64,000 bases of DNA from Kribbella soli (GCF_004331345.1 NZ_SJJZ01000002.1:1364001-1428000); one strand, 5' to 3'. Positions 32,931-42,136 are shown, counted from the first letter of the stretch. The notes: generated by a model not told the origin, from the sequence alone. Numbers and translations are program-made.

Positions 32931-34208
32931 ATGACCCCGCCCGCCAATGTCTCCCGCCGCGCAGTCCTCGGCGGCGCGCTTGGTCTGGCCGCTGCCGGAG
33001 TGCTCGACGCCTGCGGCTCCAACAAGGGAACCGGAGCCGCCGCCAGTGGCGGCGGGAGCAAGGTCTCGCTCAGCCAGTGGTACCACCAGTACGGCGAGAA
33101 GGGGACGCAGGAGGCGGCGAAGAAGTACGCCGCCGAGTACACCGGCGCCTCCGTCCAGATCCAGTGGATCCCCGGCGACTACCCCGCGAAACTGTCCAGC
33201 GGTCTGCCGTCGGGCAACGGACCGGACGCGTTCGAGAGTCACCTCGAGCGCTCGCTGGTCAGCTCGGGACAGGTCGTGCCGCTCGACGACCTGATCGCCG
33301 ACGTGAAGGACGACTTCGCCGAGGGCGATCTCGCCGCCAACTCGATCGACGGGAAGCTGTACTCGATCCCGATGATCAACGACCCGCAGATGCTCTACTA
33401 CCGCAAGAGCCTGTTCGAGGCGAAAGGCATCAAGCCGCCGGAGACCGTCGACGACTTCGTGTCCGCGGCGAAGGAGCTCACCGGCAAGACGACCAAGGGT
33501 CTGTTCGCCGGCAACGACGCGAACATCACCGGCGGCGGCCTCTACCCGGCGGCGATCTTCTCGACCGGCGGCCGCCTGCTGACCGACGACCACAAGGTCG
33601 GCTTCGAGCCGGCGAAGGTCGCCGAGGTGCTCGTCAAGCTCCGCAAGCTCTCCGCGGACAAGAGCCTCCTGCTCGGCGCGCCGACGGACTGGTGGGATCC
33701 CTCGGCGATCAACCAGAACCTGGCCGCGATGCAATGGCTCGGCATGTGGGCCGTGCCCGGTATGTCGACGGCGCTCGGCGAGGACGAGATCGGCGCGTTC
33801 CCGTTCCCGGCCGCGACCGGCGGCAAGCCGGCGGTGATCTCGGGCGGCTGGTCGGCGTTCGTCAGCGCGAAGTCCAAGAACATCGACGCCGCGAAGGCTC
33901 TCACCAAGTGGCTCTGGGTGGACAAGGCCGATCTCCAGGAGGACTGGTGCCTCAGCTACGGCTTCCACATCCCGCCGCGGAAGAGCCTCGCGGCGAAGGC
34001 GTCCAAGCTCCAGTCCGGTCCGGCCGCCGAGTCCGTGTCGCTCAACACGCAGTACGGCGTACCCGGTAACCCGAACTGGACGCCCGCCATGGACACCGCG
34101 CTCAAGGACGCGGTGACCAGGATCATCGGCAAGGGCGCGGATCCCGAGGCCGAGCTGGCCGGCGCGGTGAAGAAGATCAACACCGAGCTCGACAAGATCT
34201 TCGGGTGA
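32931..34208 (+). CDS. CUT1 sugar-binding lipoprotein
   Basis: A 425-residue extracellular solute-binding protein (SBP_bac_1). It has an N-terminal twin Arg (SRRAVLGG) and lipobox LDAC (Cys about residue 28), so Tat-exported lipoprotein is likely. Sugar-binding blocks NGPDAFESHLE, YSIPMINDPQMLYYRK and a C-terminal helical tail follow. GGAGG precedes the ATG. First gene of a LacI-controlled operon with two permeases and a GH43 enzyme, suggesting galacto-oligosaccharides as ligand. Confidence 0.92.
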   Translation: MTPPANVSRRAVLGGALGLAAAGVLDACGSNKGTGAAASGGGSKVSLSQWYHQYGEKGTQEAAKKYAAEYTGASVQIQWIPGDYPAKLSSGLPSGNGPDAFESHLERSLVSSGQVVPLDDLIADVKDDFAEGDLAANSIDGKLYSIPMINDPQMLYYRKSLFEAKGIKPPETVDDFVSAAKELTGKTTKGLFAGNDANITGGGLYPAAIFSTGGRLLTDDHKVGFEPAKVAEVLVKLRKLSADKSLLLGAPTDWWDPSAINQNLAAMQWLGMWAVPGMSTALGEDEIGAFPFPAATGGKPAVISGGWSAFVSAKSKNIDAAKALTKWLWVDKADLQEDWCLSYGFHIPPRKSLAAKASKLQSGPAAESVSLNTQYGVPGNPNWTPAMDTALKDAVTRIIGKGADPEAELAGAVKKINTELDKIFG

Positions 34209-35167
34209 TGTCGGAGCAGACAACCGCTGCCCCCGGAGTGCGCCCGGCCACCGGGCGCCTCCGGAGCGCCAACAGCACGCGCGCGATCCATGGGCAGCGG
34301 CGCGCGTTCTGGCTCTTCATCGCACCGTTCCTGATCGGGCTCGTCGTCTTCGTCTACTTCCCGATCGCGTGGAGCGCCTTCCTGAGCTTCTTCGACGCAC
34401 AGGGCACGGTGACCCCGACGAAGTTCGTCGGCCTGGGCAACTACACGACGATGCTCACCGACAAGGCGTTCGTCTCGTCGCTCGTCACGTTCAGCGCGTT
34501 CGCCCTGCTGATCGTGCCGACCACGTTCGTGATGTCGCTGTTCCTGGCGATGCTCGTGAACCGGGTCCGGGTGGCGCGGGCGTTCTTCCGCTCGGTGTTC
34601 TTCCTGCCGACCGCGTGCTCGTACGTCGTCGCGTCGCTGATCTGGAAACTGTCGATCTTCAACGGCGTCCGGTTCGGGATGGCGAACACGTTGCTCGGCT
34701 GGATCGGCGTGGAACCGATCAGCTGGCTGGCCTCGCTCGACCCGCCCTGGTACTGGCTCGTGATCGTGACCGCGCGGTTGTGGTTGCAGGCCGGCTTCTA
34801 CATGATCCTGTTCCTGGCCGCGTTGCAGAACATCAATCCGGAGCTCTACGAGGCCGCGTACGTCGACGGCGCCAAACCCGGATGGCAGGTCTTCCGGCAC
34901 ATCACGCTCCCCCTCCTCCGGCCGACCTCGATCTCGGTGCTCCTGCTCTGCCTGATCGCGGCGTACCAGGCCTTCGACGAGTTCTACAACCTGCTGGGCG
35001 CGGTCGAGTACGCGCGCCCGCCGCTGGTGTACCTCTACCACCTGGCGCTCGGCAGTCAGCAGAACTTCGGCCTCGGCAGTGCGGGATCGCTGATCCTGGC
35101 CGCGATCATCGCCGTCGTCACCGTGCTGCAGGGCAAGATCCTCGGCTTCGGCAAACCGGGCGACTGA
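34208..35167 (+). CDS. CUT1 sugar ABC permease, MalF/UgpA-like
   Basis: A 319-residue permease with six membrane helices and the EAA loop EAAYVDGAKPGWQVFRHITLP. The ATG shares one base with the binding protein stop (TGATG). It forms a heterodimeric channel with the next gene. No ATPase gene is in the operon. Confidence 0.93.
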   Translation: MSEQTTAAPGVRPATGRLRSANSTRAIHGQRRAFWLFIAPFLIGLVVFVYFPIAWSAFLSFFDAQGTVTPTKFVGLGNYTTMLTDKAFVSSLVTFSAFALLIVPTTFVMSLFLAMLVNRVRVARAFFRSVFFLPTACSYVVASLIWKLSIFNGVRFGMANTLLGWIGVEPISWLASLDPPWYWLVIVTARLWLQAGFYMILFLAALQNINPELYEAAYVDGAKPGWQVFRHITLPLLRPTSISVLLLCLIAAYQAFDEFYNLLGAVEYARPPLVYLYHLALGSQQNFGLGSAGSLILAAIIAVVTVLQGKILGFGKPGD

Positions 35168-35190
35168 CCGAGACCTTAGGAGAGACTTCC

Positions 35191-36060
35191 ATGGATGCCC
35201 ATCAGCCGACGGCCGTCGGTTACCGGCGGTCGGTCACCGACCGGATCGCCAACGGCGCCGGCCTGGCCGTGCTGCTCGTGATGACGTTGCTCTTCCTGAT
35301 CCCGTTCTACCTGTTGATCCGGAACGGTCTGGCCAGCACCAAGGACATCACCGCGCCGGGCTGGACGTTGTTCCCGCGGGACGTGCAGTGGCACAACCTC
35401 GTGGACCTGTTCAACGATCCCGAGGTGCCGATGCTCAGTTCGCTGCGGAACTCCGCGATCGTCGCCGTCCTGACCACGGCCGGCACGCTGCTCGTCTGCT
35501 CGCTGGCCGGGTACGCGCTGGCCCGGATCAACCACCCGCACAGCAACAAGATCTTCTACGCGGTGCTCGCCACCTTGATGATCCCGGGCGCGGTGACGTT
35601 CGTCCCGAGCTTCGTGATCGTGTCCTGGCTCGGGTGGGTCTCGGACTACCGCGGCCTGATCATCCCGGCGCTGTTCAGCGGCTTCACCGTCTTCCTGTTC
35701 CGCCAGTACTTCCTCTCGTTCCCGAAGGAGCTCGAGGAGGCGGCCCGGATCGACGGTCTCGGGTACGGCGGTACGTTCTGGCGGATCGTCGTACCGAACT
35801 CCGGGAACTTCATCGCGGCGATCGCCGTGATCACGTTCATCCAGAGCTGGAACGCGTTCCTCTGGCCGCTCGTGGTGGCCCAGGACGAGAGCGCCTGGAC
35901 CGTGCAGGTCACGCTCTCGACGTTCATCACGGCGCAGACGATCAACATCCCGCAACTGTTCATGGCGGCAGCCGTCTCGATCCTGCCGCTGGTCCTGGTC
36001 TTCGTCTTCCTGCAGCGTTATCTCGTGCAGGGCGTCGCGCAAACCGGTCTGAAAGGTTGA
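35191..36060 (+). CDS. CUT1 sugar ABC permease, MalG/UgpE-like
   Basis: A 289-residue permease with six helices and the EAA loop EAARIDGLGYGGTFWRIVVP. AGGAGAG lies 7-13 bases before the ATG. It begins 23 bp after the first permease and ends 6 bp before the GH43 gene, so all four genes are one transcript. Confidence 0.93.
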   Translation: MDAHQPTAVGYRRSVTDRIANGAGLAVLLVMTLLFLIPFYLLIRNGLASTKDITAPGWTLFPRDVQWHNLVDLFNDPEVPMLSSLRNSAIVAVLTTAGTLLVCSLAGYALARINHPHSNKIFYAVLATLMIPGAVTFVPSFVIVSWLGWVSDYRGLIIPALFSGFTVFLFRQYFLSFPKELEEAARIDGLGYGGTFWRIVVPNSGNFIAAIAVITFIQSWNAFLWPLVVAQDESAWTVQVTLSTFITAQTINIPQLFMAAAVSILPLVLVFVFLQRYLVQGVAQTGLKG

Positions 36061-36066
36061 AACCCT

Positions 36067-38010
36067 ATGAAGCGAAGAGATATTCGGGCCGTGGTGGGCG
36101 TCCTGCTCGCCGCGGTCGGGCTCAGTCTGCTGTCGTCACCGGCCAACTCCGCGGAGCCCTCGGCGAACACCTCCTTCCGCCCGGGCGAGCCGTGGCTGGA
36201 CACGAGCGGCAAGGTCATTCAGGCCCACGGCGGCCAGGTCGTGCCGTCGAAGGACGACGACGGTCGGCGCATCTACTACTGGTACGGCGAGGATCGCAGC
36301 AACGGCTACTACGACAGCCCGGGTGTGCATCTGTACTCGTCGTACGACCTCTACAACTGGAAGGACCAGGGACTCGCACTCCGAGCGATGAACTCCCCCG
36401 ACCAGTTCGTGAACGACCCGTACTTCGCCAAGCTCTACAAGAAGTACACGCCGGCGCAGAAGGATGTCGTCTGGCGCGACCTGTCGACCAACAGCGTCCG
36501 CACCGACGGCTGGGCGCGACCGTCGATCCTCGAACGCCCCAAGGTGATCTACAACAAGAGCACCGGCAAGTGGGTCATGTGGGTGCACTCCGACGGCCCG
36601 TCGTCGCCGACCAGTACGTCGACGTACGCCCGCGCCGAGGCCGGGGTGGCGATCGCCGACTCGCCGAAGGGCCCGTTCCGCTGGATCGACTCGTACCGGC
36701 TGAACCGGGTGCCGAGCGATTCGGTTCCGTGGTGCGGTACGGGGTCCGCGTTCGACCCGGCCGGCGGGATGGCGCGGGACATGAACCTGTTCGTGGACGA
36801 CGACGGCACGGCGTACATCATCTACTCCTCCGAGGAGAACCGGACGATGTACATCTCCAAGCTGAACAAGTCGTACACGTACCTGTCCGCGGCGCCGGAA
36901 AACGCTGTACAAGGCAAGGATTTCGTCCGCACGCTCGCCTGCAACCAGCGTGAGGCGCCGGCGATGTTCAAGTCGGACGGCACCTACTACCTGGTGACGT
37001 CGGGAGCCACCGGCTGGGACCCGAACCCGGCGCACTACGCGACCTCGCAGAACGTCCTCGGTCAGTTCACCGACCGCGGGGTCCCGATCACCGGCGACGG
37101 CGCGGCGACCACGTACCGGTCGCAGAGCACCAACGTGATCCCGGTCGACCAGAAGAACAACAAGTTCGTCTTCATGGGTGACCGGTGGACGCCGGACGAT
37201 CTGGCGAACGCGCCGTACGTCTGGATGCCGATGAGCTTCGGCGAAGGCGGCGCACTCACCATCGGCCCGGACACCGAGTGGACGTTGGGCGACCTGGCGC
37301 CGTACACCCGCTGGACCGTCACGAGCACGATCCCGGACAACGTCTGGCTCAACGACACGAGCACGCTGCCGACCACGGTCACCGTGACGACCGCGCGCGG
37401 ATCGCAGCAGGTCGCCGTCACCTGGGATCCGTCGAGCATCGCGCAAGCGGGGCCTGCGACCCTGCGTGGCACGTTGGCGGACGGCAGGACGTTCACTCGC
37501 TCTGTCGTGGTGGTGCCACACGGTCTGCGGTACGCCGTGAACGCCGGCGGGACCGCTACGCCCGACTGGACACGCCTGACGCAGGTCGCGTCGACCGAAC
37601 AGCCACTGCTCAACTCGGCACCGGAACAGGCGCTGGGGACAGATCCCGTCACGGGCACGCAGTGGGGATACACGGGTTCGAGCGCGCCGGCCGGTACTGG
37701 CGACCTCTACACTACGCTGCGGTACGCCAAGGACCACGAGCCGCTGGTCTACACGTTCGAGAACCTCGAGCCGGGCACGTACACGGTCCACGCGGGCTAC
37801 TACGACCCGTGGCCGTGGGCCAACCGCGCGGCCGAGGTGACCGTCAACGGGTCCGTCGTCGACCAGCAACGCCTGTTCACCGCGACCGGCGTCGCGGCGT
37901 CGTACGGCGGAGTCACAGTCGGGGCAGACGGCAAGATCGTCGTGTCGATCGCACCCACCCGGTCCCCCGACATCCAGGTCAGCTGGCTGATGATCGCCCG
38001 CAGTAACTAG
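36067..38010 (+). CDS. Secreted GH43 glycosidase with Ig-like and carbohydrate-binding domains
   Basis: A 647-residue exported enzyme. A Sec signal (residues 1-29, ending ANSA) precedes a five-bladed GH43 propeller (about 35-410). Its motifs AHGGQV, RPKVIYN, RDMNLFVDDDGTAY, REAPAMFKSDGTYY and YRSQSTNVIPV resemble the subfamily containing exo-beta-1,3-galactanases. An Ig-like segment (about 420-480) and a malectin/CBM35-like domain (about 495-645) follow. Neighbouring GH35 and CUT1 genes support galactan or arabinogalactan side-chain degradation outside the cell. Exact specificity is inferred. Confidence 0.87.
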   Translation: MKRRDIRAVVGVLLAAVGLSLLSSPANSAEPSANTSFRPGEPWLDTSGKVIQAHGGQVVPSKDDDGRRIYYWYGEDRSNGYYDSPGVHLYSSYDLYNWKDQGLALRAMNSPDQFVNDPYFAKLYKKYTPAQKDVVWRDLSTNSVRTDGWARPSILERPKVIYNKSTGKWVMWVHSDGPSSPTSTSTYARAEAGVAIADSPKGPFRWIDSYRLNRVPSDSVPWCGTGSAFDPAGGMARDMNLFVDDDGTAYIIYSSEENRTMYISKLNKSYTYLSAAPENAVQGKDFVRTLACNQREAPAMFKSDGTYYLVTSGATGWDPNPAHYATSQNVLGQFTDRGVPITGDGAATTYRSQSTNVIPVDQKNNKFVFMGDRWTPDDLANAPYVWMPMSFGEGGALTIGPDTEWTLGDLAPYTRWTVTSTIPDNVWLNDTSTLPTTVTVTTARGSQQVAVTWDPSSIAQAGPATLRGTLADGRTFTRSVVVVPHGLRYAVNAGGTATPDWTRLTQVASTEQPLLNSAPEQALGTDPVTGTQWGYTGSSAPAGTGDLYTTLRYAKDHEPLVYTFENLEPGTYTVHAGYYDPWPWANRAAEVTVNGSVVDQQRLFTATGVAASYGGVTVGADGKIVVSIAPTRSPDIQVSWLMIARSN

Positions 38011-38030
38011 CGCCCACCTATGCTGATGCC

Positions 38031-39098
38031 ATGTCGAGCGAGGTCAGGGGTGCGCGCCGCGGGGTCAAGGGACACCCGAAGTCGGGACCGTCCATCGGCG
38101 ACGTGGCGCGGTTGGCCGGTGTGTCGTCGCAGACCGTGTCACGCGTGTCCACGGGCTCGGAGCCGGTCAAGGCCGAGACCCGGGAGCGGGTGCTCGACGC
38201 GATGCGGCAACTGGGGTACGCCCCGAACCTCGCCGCCCGGGCGCTGCGCCAAGGCAACTTCCGGTCGATCGGTCTGATCGCTCACCAGGTCATCCGGACC
38301 GGTGAGTCGAAGACCATCGAGGCGGTCATTGAGGCCGCCCGGCTGGAGGGGTACTCGGTGAGCCTCGTCGACGTCGAGACCCCGTCGTCGAGCGACGTCA
38401 GCGAGGCCGTGCAGCACCTCAGTCACCAGGCGATCGACGGCTTGATCATCATCCGGGCCGAGACCGCGACCCCGGCGGCGCTGGCGCTGCCGCCGACCAT
38501 GCCGGTCGCGGTGTCCGACTCGCGGTTCATCGGGCACCATCCGGCGGTCGGCGCCGATCAGATCGGTGGCAGTCGCGCCGCGGTCCAGCATCTGCTGGAT
38601 CTCGGGCACGCGACCGTCCACCACATCGCGGGCCCGGCGGACTCCGGCCCTGCGGACCTGCGGGCGACCGCCTGGAGACAAACGCTGACCAGCGCCGGAC
38701 GTGAGGTTCAGGAGCCGTTCGGCGGCGACTGGTCCGCGGAGGCGGGCTACACGATCGGGAGCGAGATCGCGCAGCGGGACGACGTGACGGCGGTGTTCGC
38801 GGCGAACGACGAGATGGCAGCCGGCCTGATCCACGCACTGCACGAGGCCGGCCGCCGGGTGCCTGACGACGTGAGCGTCGTCGGGTTCGACGACATCGAC
38901 CTCGCCGCCCACCTCTGGCCGCCGCTGACGACGGTCCGGCAGGAGTTCCACCAGATCGGTCACGACCTCGTCGAGGTCATCATGCGGCAGCTCGGCGGGC
39001 GGGAGCAGTTGACCGGATACCACGGCACGGTGCCCGCGCCGCTGATCGTCCGGCAGAGCACAGCAGCACCCCGCAAGCGCCGGCGTACCCGCCGCTGA
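38031..39098 (+). CDS. LacI-family regulator of the galactan cluster
   Basis: A 355-residue repressor with an N-terminal LacI helix-turn-helix (SIGDVARLAGVSSQTVSRV at about 21-39, hinge PNLAARALR) and a periplasmic-binding-like effector domain (GFDDIDLAAHLWPPLTTVRQ). A 20-residue basic extension precedes the HTH. It lies between the importer/GH43 operon and the GH35 gene, and palindromes with the central CG typical of LacI sites occur before both units. Its effector is probably a galacto-oligosaccharide or galactose. Confidence 0.93.
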   Translation: MSSEVRGARRGVKGHPKSGPSIGDVARLAGVSSQTVSRVSTGSEPVKAETRERVLDAMRQLGYAPNLAARALRQGNFRSIGLIAHQVIRTGESKTIEAVIEAARLEGYSVSLVDVETPSSSDVSEAVQHLSHQAIDGLIIIRAETATPAALALPPTMPVAVSDSRFIGHHPAVGADQIGGSRAAVQHLLDLGHATVHHIAGPADSGPADLRATAWRQTLTSAGREVQEPFGGDWSAEAGYTIGSEIAQRDDVTAVFAANDEMAAGLIHALHEAGRRVPDDVSVVGFDDIDLAAHLWPPLTTVRQEFHQIGHDLVEVIMRQLGGREQLTGYHGTVPAPLIVRQSTAAPRKRRRTRR

Positions 39099-39105
39099 TT
39101 TCGGG

Positions 39106-39176
39106 TGGACAGTCACCAGCAGGTCCAGTTACCGTCATTGATGTTTACGTAAACAAGGCCGTACGTAAACAAGGCC
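39106..39176 (+). promoter_or_regulatory. GH35 promoter with LacI-type operator and duplicated half site
   Basis: TGGACA (39106-39111) and TACCGT (39130-39135) form a plausible -35/-10 pair with 18 bp spacing. TGTTTACGTAAACA at 39142-39155 is a perfect palindrome. The 15-mer TACGTAAACAAGGCC is repeated at 39146-39160 and 39162-39176, giving an extra half site one and a half helical turns downstream. Confidence 0.7.
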
Positions 39177-39198
39177 GCCCTACAAGAGATGAGAGCCC

Positions 39199-40941
39199 AT
39201 GCCCGACTTCGCCATCGGTGAGTCCGACTTCGTCCTGGACGGCCGTCCGTTGCAGATCATCTCCGGCGCCCTGCACTACTTCCGGATGCACCCGGACTGC
39301 TGGGCGGACCGGATCGAGAAGGCGCGGCTGATGGGGCTCAACACCATCGAGACCTACGTCCCGTGGAACGCGCACAGCCCGCGCCCCGGCGTCTTCAACA
39401 CCTCCGGGATGCTCGACCTCGGGCGGTTCCTCCGCGAGGTCGCGGCCGCCGGGCTGTACGCGATCGTGCGACCCGGGCCTTACATCTGTGCGGAGCTGGA
39501 CAACGGCGGACTCCCGGCGTGGCTCTTCCGCGACGACAGTGCCGGGGTACGCCGCCACGAGCCGACGTTCATGTCCGCAGTCACGCAGTACCTGCAGGAC
39601 GTGCTGGAGATCGTCCGGCCGCTGCAGATCGACCAGGGCGGACCGGTGCTGCTCGTGCAGGTCGAGAACGAGTACGGCGCGTTCGGGGACGACCAGACCT
39701 ACTTGAAGGCGCTGGCCGAGGTCATTCGAAGCGCCGGCACCACCGTTCCGCTCGTCACGGTGGATCAGCCGACGGACTCGATGCTCGCCGCCGGCGGACT
39801 GGACGGCGTACTGCGCACCGCGTCGTTCGGGTCCCGTGTCACGTCGCGGCTCGAAACGCTGCGCAAGCACCAGCCGACCGGGCCCCTGATGTGCATGGAG
39901 TTCTGGGACGGGTGGTTCGACTACTGGGGTGGACGCCACCACACGACGAGCGCGGCCGATGCCGCCGCGGAGCTCGACACGCTGCTCGCGGCCGGGGCGT
40001 CGGTCAACATCTACATGTTCCACGGCGGTACGAACTTCGGACTGTCGAGCGGGGCCAACGACAAGGGCGTGTACCGCGCGACCGTGACGTCGTACGACTA
40101 CGACGCACCGCTCGACGAGGCGGGGAATCCGACGGAGAAGTTCCACGCGTTCCGTGAGGTGATCTCGCGGTACGCGCCGGTGCCGGACACCGTGCCGACC
40201 TCGCAGCCGGCCGCGCCGGAGTTCACCGTCGCGCTGTCCGATCCGGTCGGGCTCCTCCCAGGCTTTGGTGGATCCTGGTCGGAACATCAGGAACTTCCGA
40301 CGCTCGACGATCTGGACGCGCGGCTTGCGATCTTCCGGACCGAGCTGCGTCAGGGTGGGCCGGCGTTGCTGACGTTCGCCGAGGTCCGTGACCGCGTGCA
40401 GGTGTTCCTGGACGGTGCACCGGTCGGCATTCTCGAACGCGAACGGCACGAGCGCGCGATCATGCTCCCCCACACGCGTGGACGGCTCGAGCTCGTCGTC
40501 GAGGACCAAGGTCGGGTCAACTACGGGCCCCGCATCGGTGAGCCCAAGGGCCTCATCGGGCCGATCCGCGTCGGCACCGAGGAACTCACCGGCTGGACGG
40601 CCTGCGGGATCGACCTCGACAGGGTCCCGCAGCTGTGGCACTCCGCGGGCCCGACGCCGTCCGCGCTCGGCATCGGTCCGACCGCGTGGCGCGGGACGTT
40701 CGAGGCCGACGGCGAGTCCGACCTGTTCCTGCGAACCGATGCCTGGGGCAAGGGTTTCGCCTGGATCAACGGCTTCTGCCTCGGCCGCTACTGGCGCCGC
40801 GGCCCCCAGGAGACCCTCTACGTGCCCGCGCCCCTGCTGGAGCAGGGCACCAACAACCTCGTCGTACTCGAACTAGAAGTCCTCGAAACCCCCACAGCAA
40901 CCTTCACCGGCTCGCCGCGATTGGGCTACACCGACCTCTAA
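39199..40941 (+). CDS. GH35 beta-galactosidase
   Basis: A 580-residue glycoside hydrolase family 35 enzyme that releases terminal beta-galactose. The signature GGPVLLVQVENEYGA carries the acid/base Glu158; the nucleophile is Glu234 in MCMEFWDGWFDYWG. The C-terminal jelly-roll region (about 400-575) includes WINGFCLGRYW. No signal peptide, so it should act on imported oligosaccharides. A perfect LacI operator lies 44 bp upstream, tying it to the GH43/importer operon. Confidence 0.94.
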   Translation: MPDFAIGESDFVLDGRPLQIISGALHYFRMHPDCWADRIEKARLMGLNTIETYVPWNAHSPRPGVFNTSGMLDLGRFLREVAAAGLYAIVRPGPYICAELDNGGLPAWLFRDDSAGVRRHEPTFMSAVTQYLQDVLEIVRPLQIDQGGPVLLVQVENEYGAFGDDQTYLKALAEVIRSAGTTVPLVTVDQPTDSMLAAGGLDGVLRTASFGSRVTSRLETLRKHQPTGPLMCMEFWDGWFDYWGGRHHTTSAADAAAELDTLLAAGASVNIYMFHGGTNFGLSSGANDKGVYRATVTSYDYDAPLDEAGNPTEKFHAFREVISRYAPVPDTVPTSQPAAPEFTVALSDPVGLLPGFGGSWSEHQELPTLDDLDARLAIFRTELRQGGPALLTFAEVRDRVQVFLDGAPVGILERERHERAIMLPHTRGRLELVVEDQGRVNYGPRIGEPKGLIGPIRVGTEELTGWTACGIDLDRVPQLWHSAGPTPSALGIGPTAWRGTFEADGESDLFLRTDAWGKGFAWINGFCLGRYWRRGPQETLYVPAPLLEQGTNNLVVLELEVLETPTATFTGSPRLGYTDL

Positions 40942-40984
40942 CGCCGTCGCCAGAAGGTGCGGTATTCGCGGCGCCGGCCTGGTG

Positions 40985-41100
40985 TGATCTGCAGCTCGAC
41001 AGGATGTGTCAGGTGGCCGGGTAGTGCACCTGAGCGTGAACGCGTTCGTGCGTACAGCGTCTCGCCGGTGCACTACCTGTAGAGCTGCAGATCGCACGGC
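40985..41100 (+). repeat. 116-bp structured repeat, copy A
   Basis: Aligns over its whole length with the reverse complement of 48652-48768 at roughly 90 percent identity. Its ends form imperfect inverted repeats (GATCTGCAGCTCGACAGG versus GATCTGCAGCTCTACAGG) and an inner pair GTAGTGCACC / GGTGCACTAC can extend the stem. It looks like a MITE or a long bidirectional stem-loop. No transposase is linked. Confidence 0.8.
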
Positions 41101-41291
41101 CGCGAGCCGAGTCGTGGCGTTTGGTTGCCCCTCGAAACCGCGAGTCGTGGATCGAGGCTGCAGATGACCGCCAAAACCCACGACTCGACGCCCACCGATG
41201 CCGGTGTCGGGATAAGGGGGCGGATCGGGGGGGAACGCCACGGGTGGTCCGGTTGAGCGCGGCCCTCCCATTTGGCTGGTCAGCCAGCGAA

Positions 41292-41334
41292 GTGTGGGGT
41301 TTGTGACCCAAATCCAGGGTCACAAACCCCGCAC
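41292..41334. terminator. Strong hairpin downstream of convergent genes
   Basis: A perfect 14-bp stem GGGGTTTGTGACCC / GGGTCACAAACCCC with a 7-base loop, extended by GTG/CAC outside. No U-tract follows on either side. It lies 62 bp from the TauE/SafE stop and could terminate transcription from either direction; a protein site is the alternative. Confidence 0.6.
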
Positions 41335-41336
41335 TG

Positions 41337-41377
41337 GGTGGGTCAGCCAGGCAAATTGGTGGGTCAGCCAGGCAAAT
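41337..41377 (+). repeat. 20-bp tandem direct repeat
   Basis: GGTGGGTCAGCCAGGCAAAT occurs at 41337-41356 and 41358-41377. A degenerate related segment (TGGTCAGCCAGCGAA) lies about 60 bp upstream on the other side of the hairpin. Confidence 0.7.
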
Positions 41378-41395
41378 GGGATTGGGCGCCACGCC

Positions 41396-42121
41396 CTAGG
41401 CCGCCAGCAGGCCCTTGGTCGCCGTGACGATGCCGCCGGCAACTGCCAGGGACAGGACCATCAGCCGGGCTGCCCGGTCCGGGATTCGCCCGGCCAGCAG
41501 TGCGCCCAGGCCTGCGCCGAGGAGCAGTCCGGCAGCCGCCACGAGCCATTCGTCGCCCGCAAGTGGAGGTACGCCGCGGGTGATGAGGGAGAAGATGTTG
41601 ACGAGGGTGCCGTAGAAGAGCGCGTTCGGCACGAATTCGCGGATCGTCCAGTTCGCGTTGACGGCGTACAGCGACACCGGAGGTCCGCCCAGGCCGGCGG
41701 CTGTGTTCATGAAACCGCCGGCCGCGCCTGCTGTCAGCGCACCGGCGAGTCCCTTCAGCGCTCGCACGCGCAGACCGCTCATCAGCAGGGCCGCGGTCAC
41801 TGTCACCAGGCCGCCCATCACCACGAGGAGCACCGGCTCGGGGAGGACGCTGGAGAACCAGGCGCCGAGCGGCGCCGTACACGCGGCCGCGATCACCAGC
41901 GGGACCATCGCCCGCAAGCGCACCTGGCGCCACCCGCGGGACAGGCCCAGGACGCACACGACTCCGGCCGCGCAGTTCGCGAACGAGACACCGTCCGCCG
42001 GCCCGAGCACCATCACGAGCGCGGGCACCGCCACCAGCGCGAACCCCATCCCCGTGAGCCACTGGACGAAGGCACCGAGCAGGACAACCCCGCCAAGCAG
42101 CAGACCCGCAGTACCGCTCAC
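41396..42121 (-). CDS. TauE/SafE-family membrane permease, second copy
   Basis: A 241-residue protein with about eight membrane segments and TSUP motifs (GAFVQWLTGMGFALVAVPAL; GGFMNTAAGLGGPPVSLYA). Only distantly like the TauE/SafE protein at 28811. GTG start at 42121. It lies 15 bp after the WXG100-EccD-like gene, so they may be cotranscribed. Substrate unknown. Confidence 0.88.
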   Translation of the reverse strand: MSGTAGLLLGGVVLLGAFVQWLTGMGFALVAVPALVMVLGPADGVSFANCAAGVVCVLGLSRGWRQVRLRAMVPLVIAAACTAPLGAWFSSVLPEPVLLVVMGGLVTVTAALLMSGLRVRALKGLAGALTAGAAGGFMNTAAGLGGPPVSLYAVNANWTIREFVPNALFYGTLVNIFSLITRGVPPLAGDEWLVAAAGLLLGAGLGALLAGRIPDRAARLMVLSLAVAGGIVTATKGLLAA

Positions 42122-42136
42122 TGCGGATACCTCCTG

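Larger units (their letters stand above)
40942..41395. other. Repeat-rich convergent intergenic region
   Basis: No gene is supported in these 454 bases between the convergent GH35 and TauE/SafE genes. In order it holds the first copy of a 116-bp structured repeat (40985-41100), an imperfect 17-bp inverted repeat (41108-41124 with 41171-41187; the 10-mer CGAGTCGTGG also recurs at 41141-41150), a strong hairpin (41292-41334) and a 20-bp tandem repeat (41337-41377). Confidence 0.8.

Noticed and set aside
40873..41392. Open frames inside the first 116-bp repeat and similar peptides at the second copy
   Set aside because: The shared peptide arises because the DNA repeats; the element is palindromic and lies between gene ends, so a protein is unlikely.
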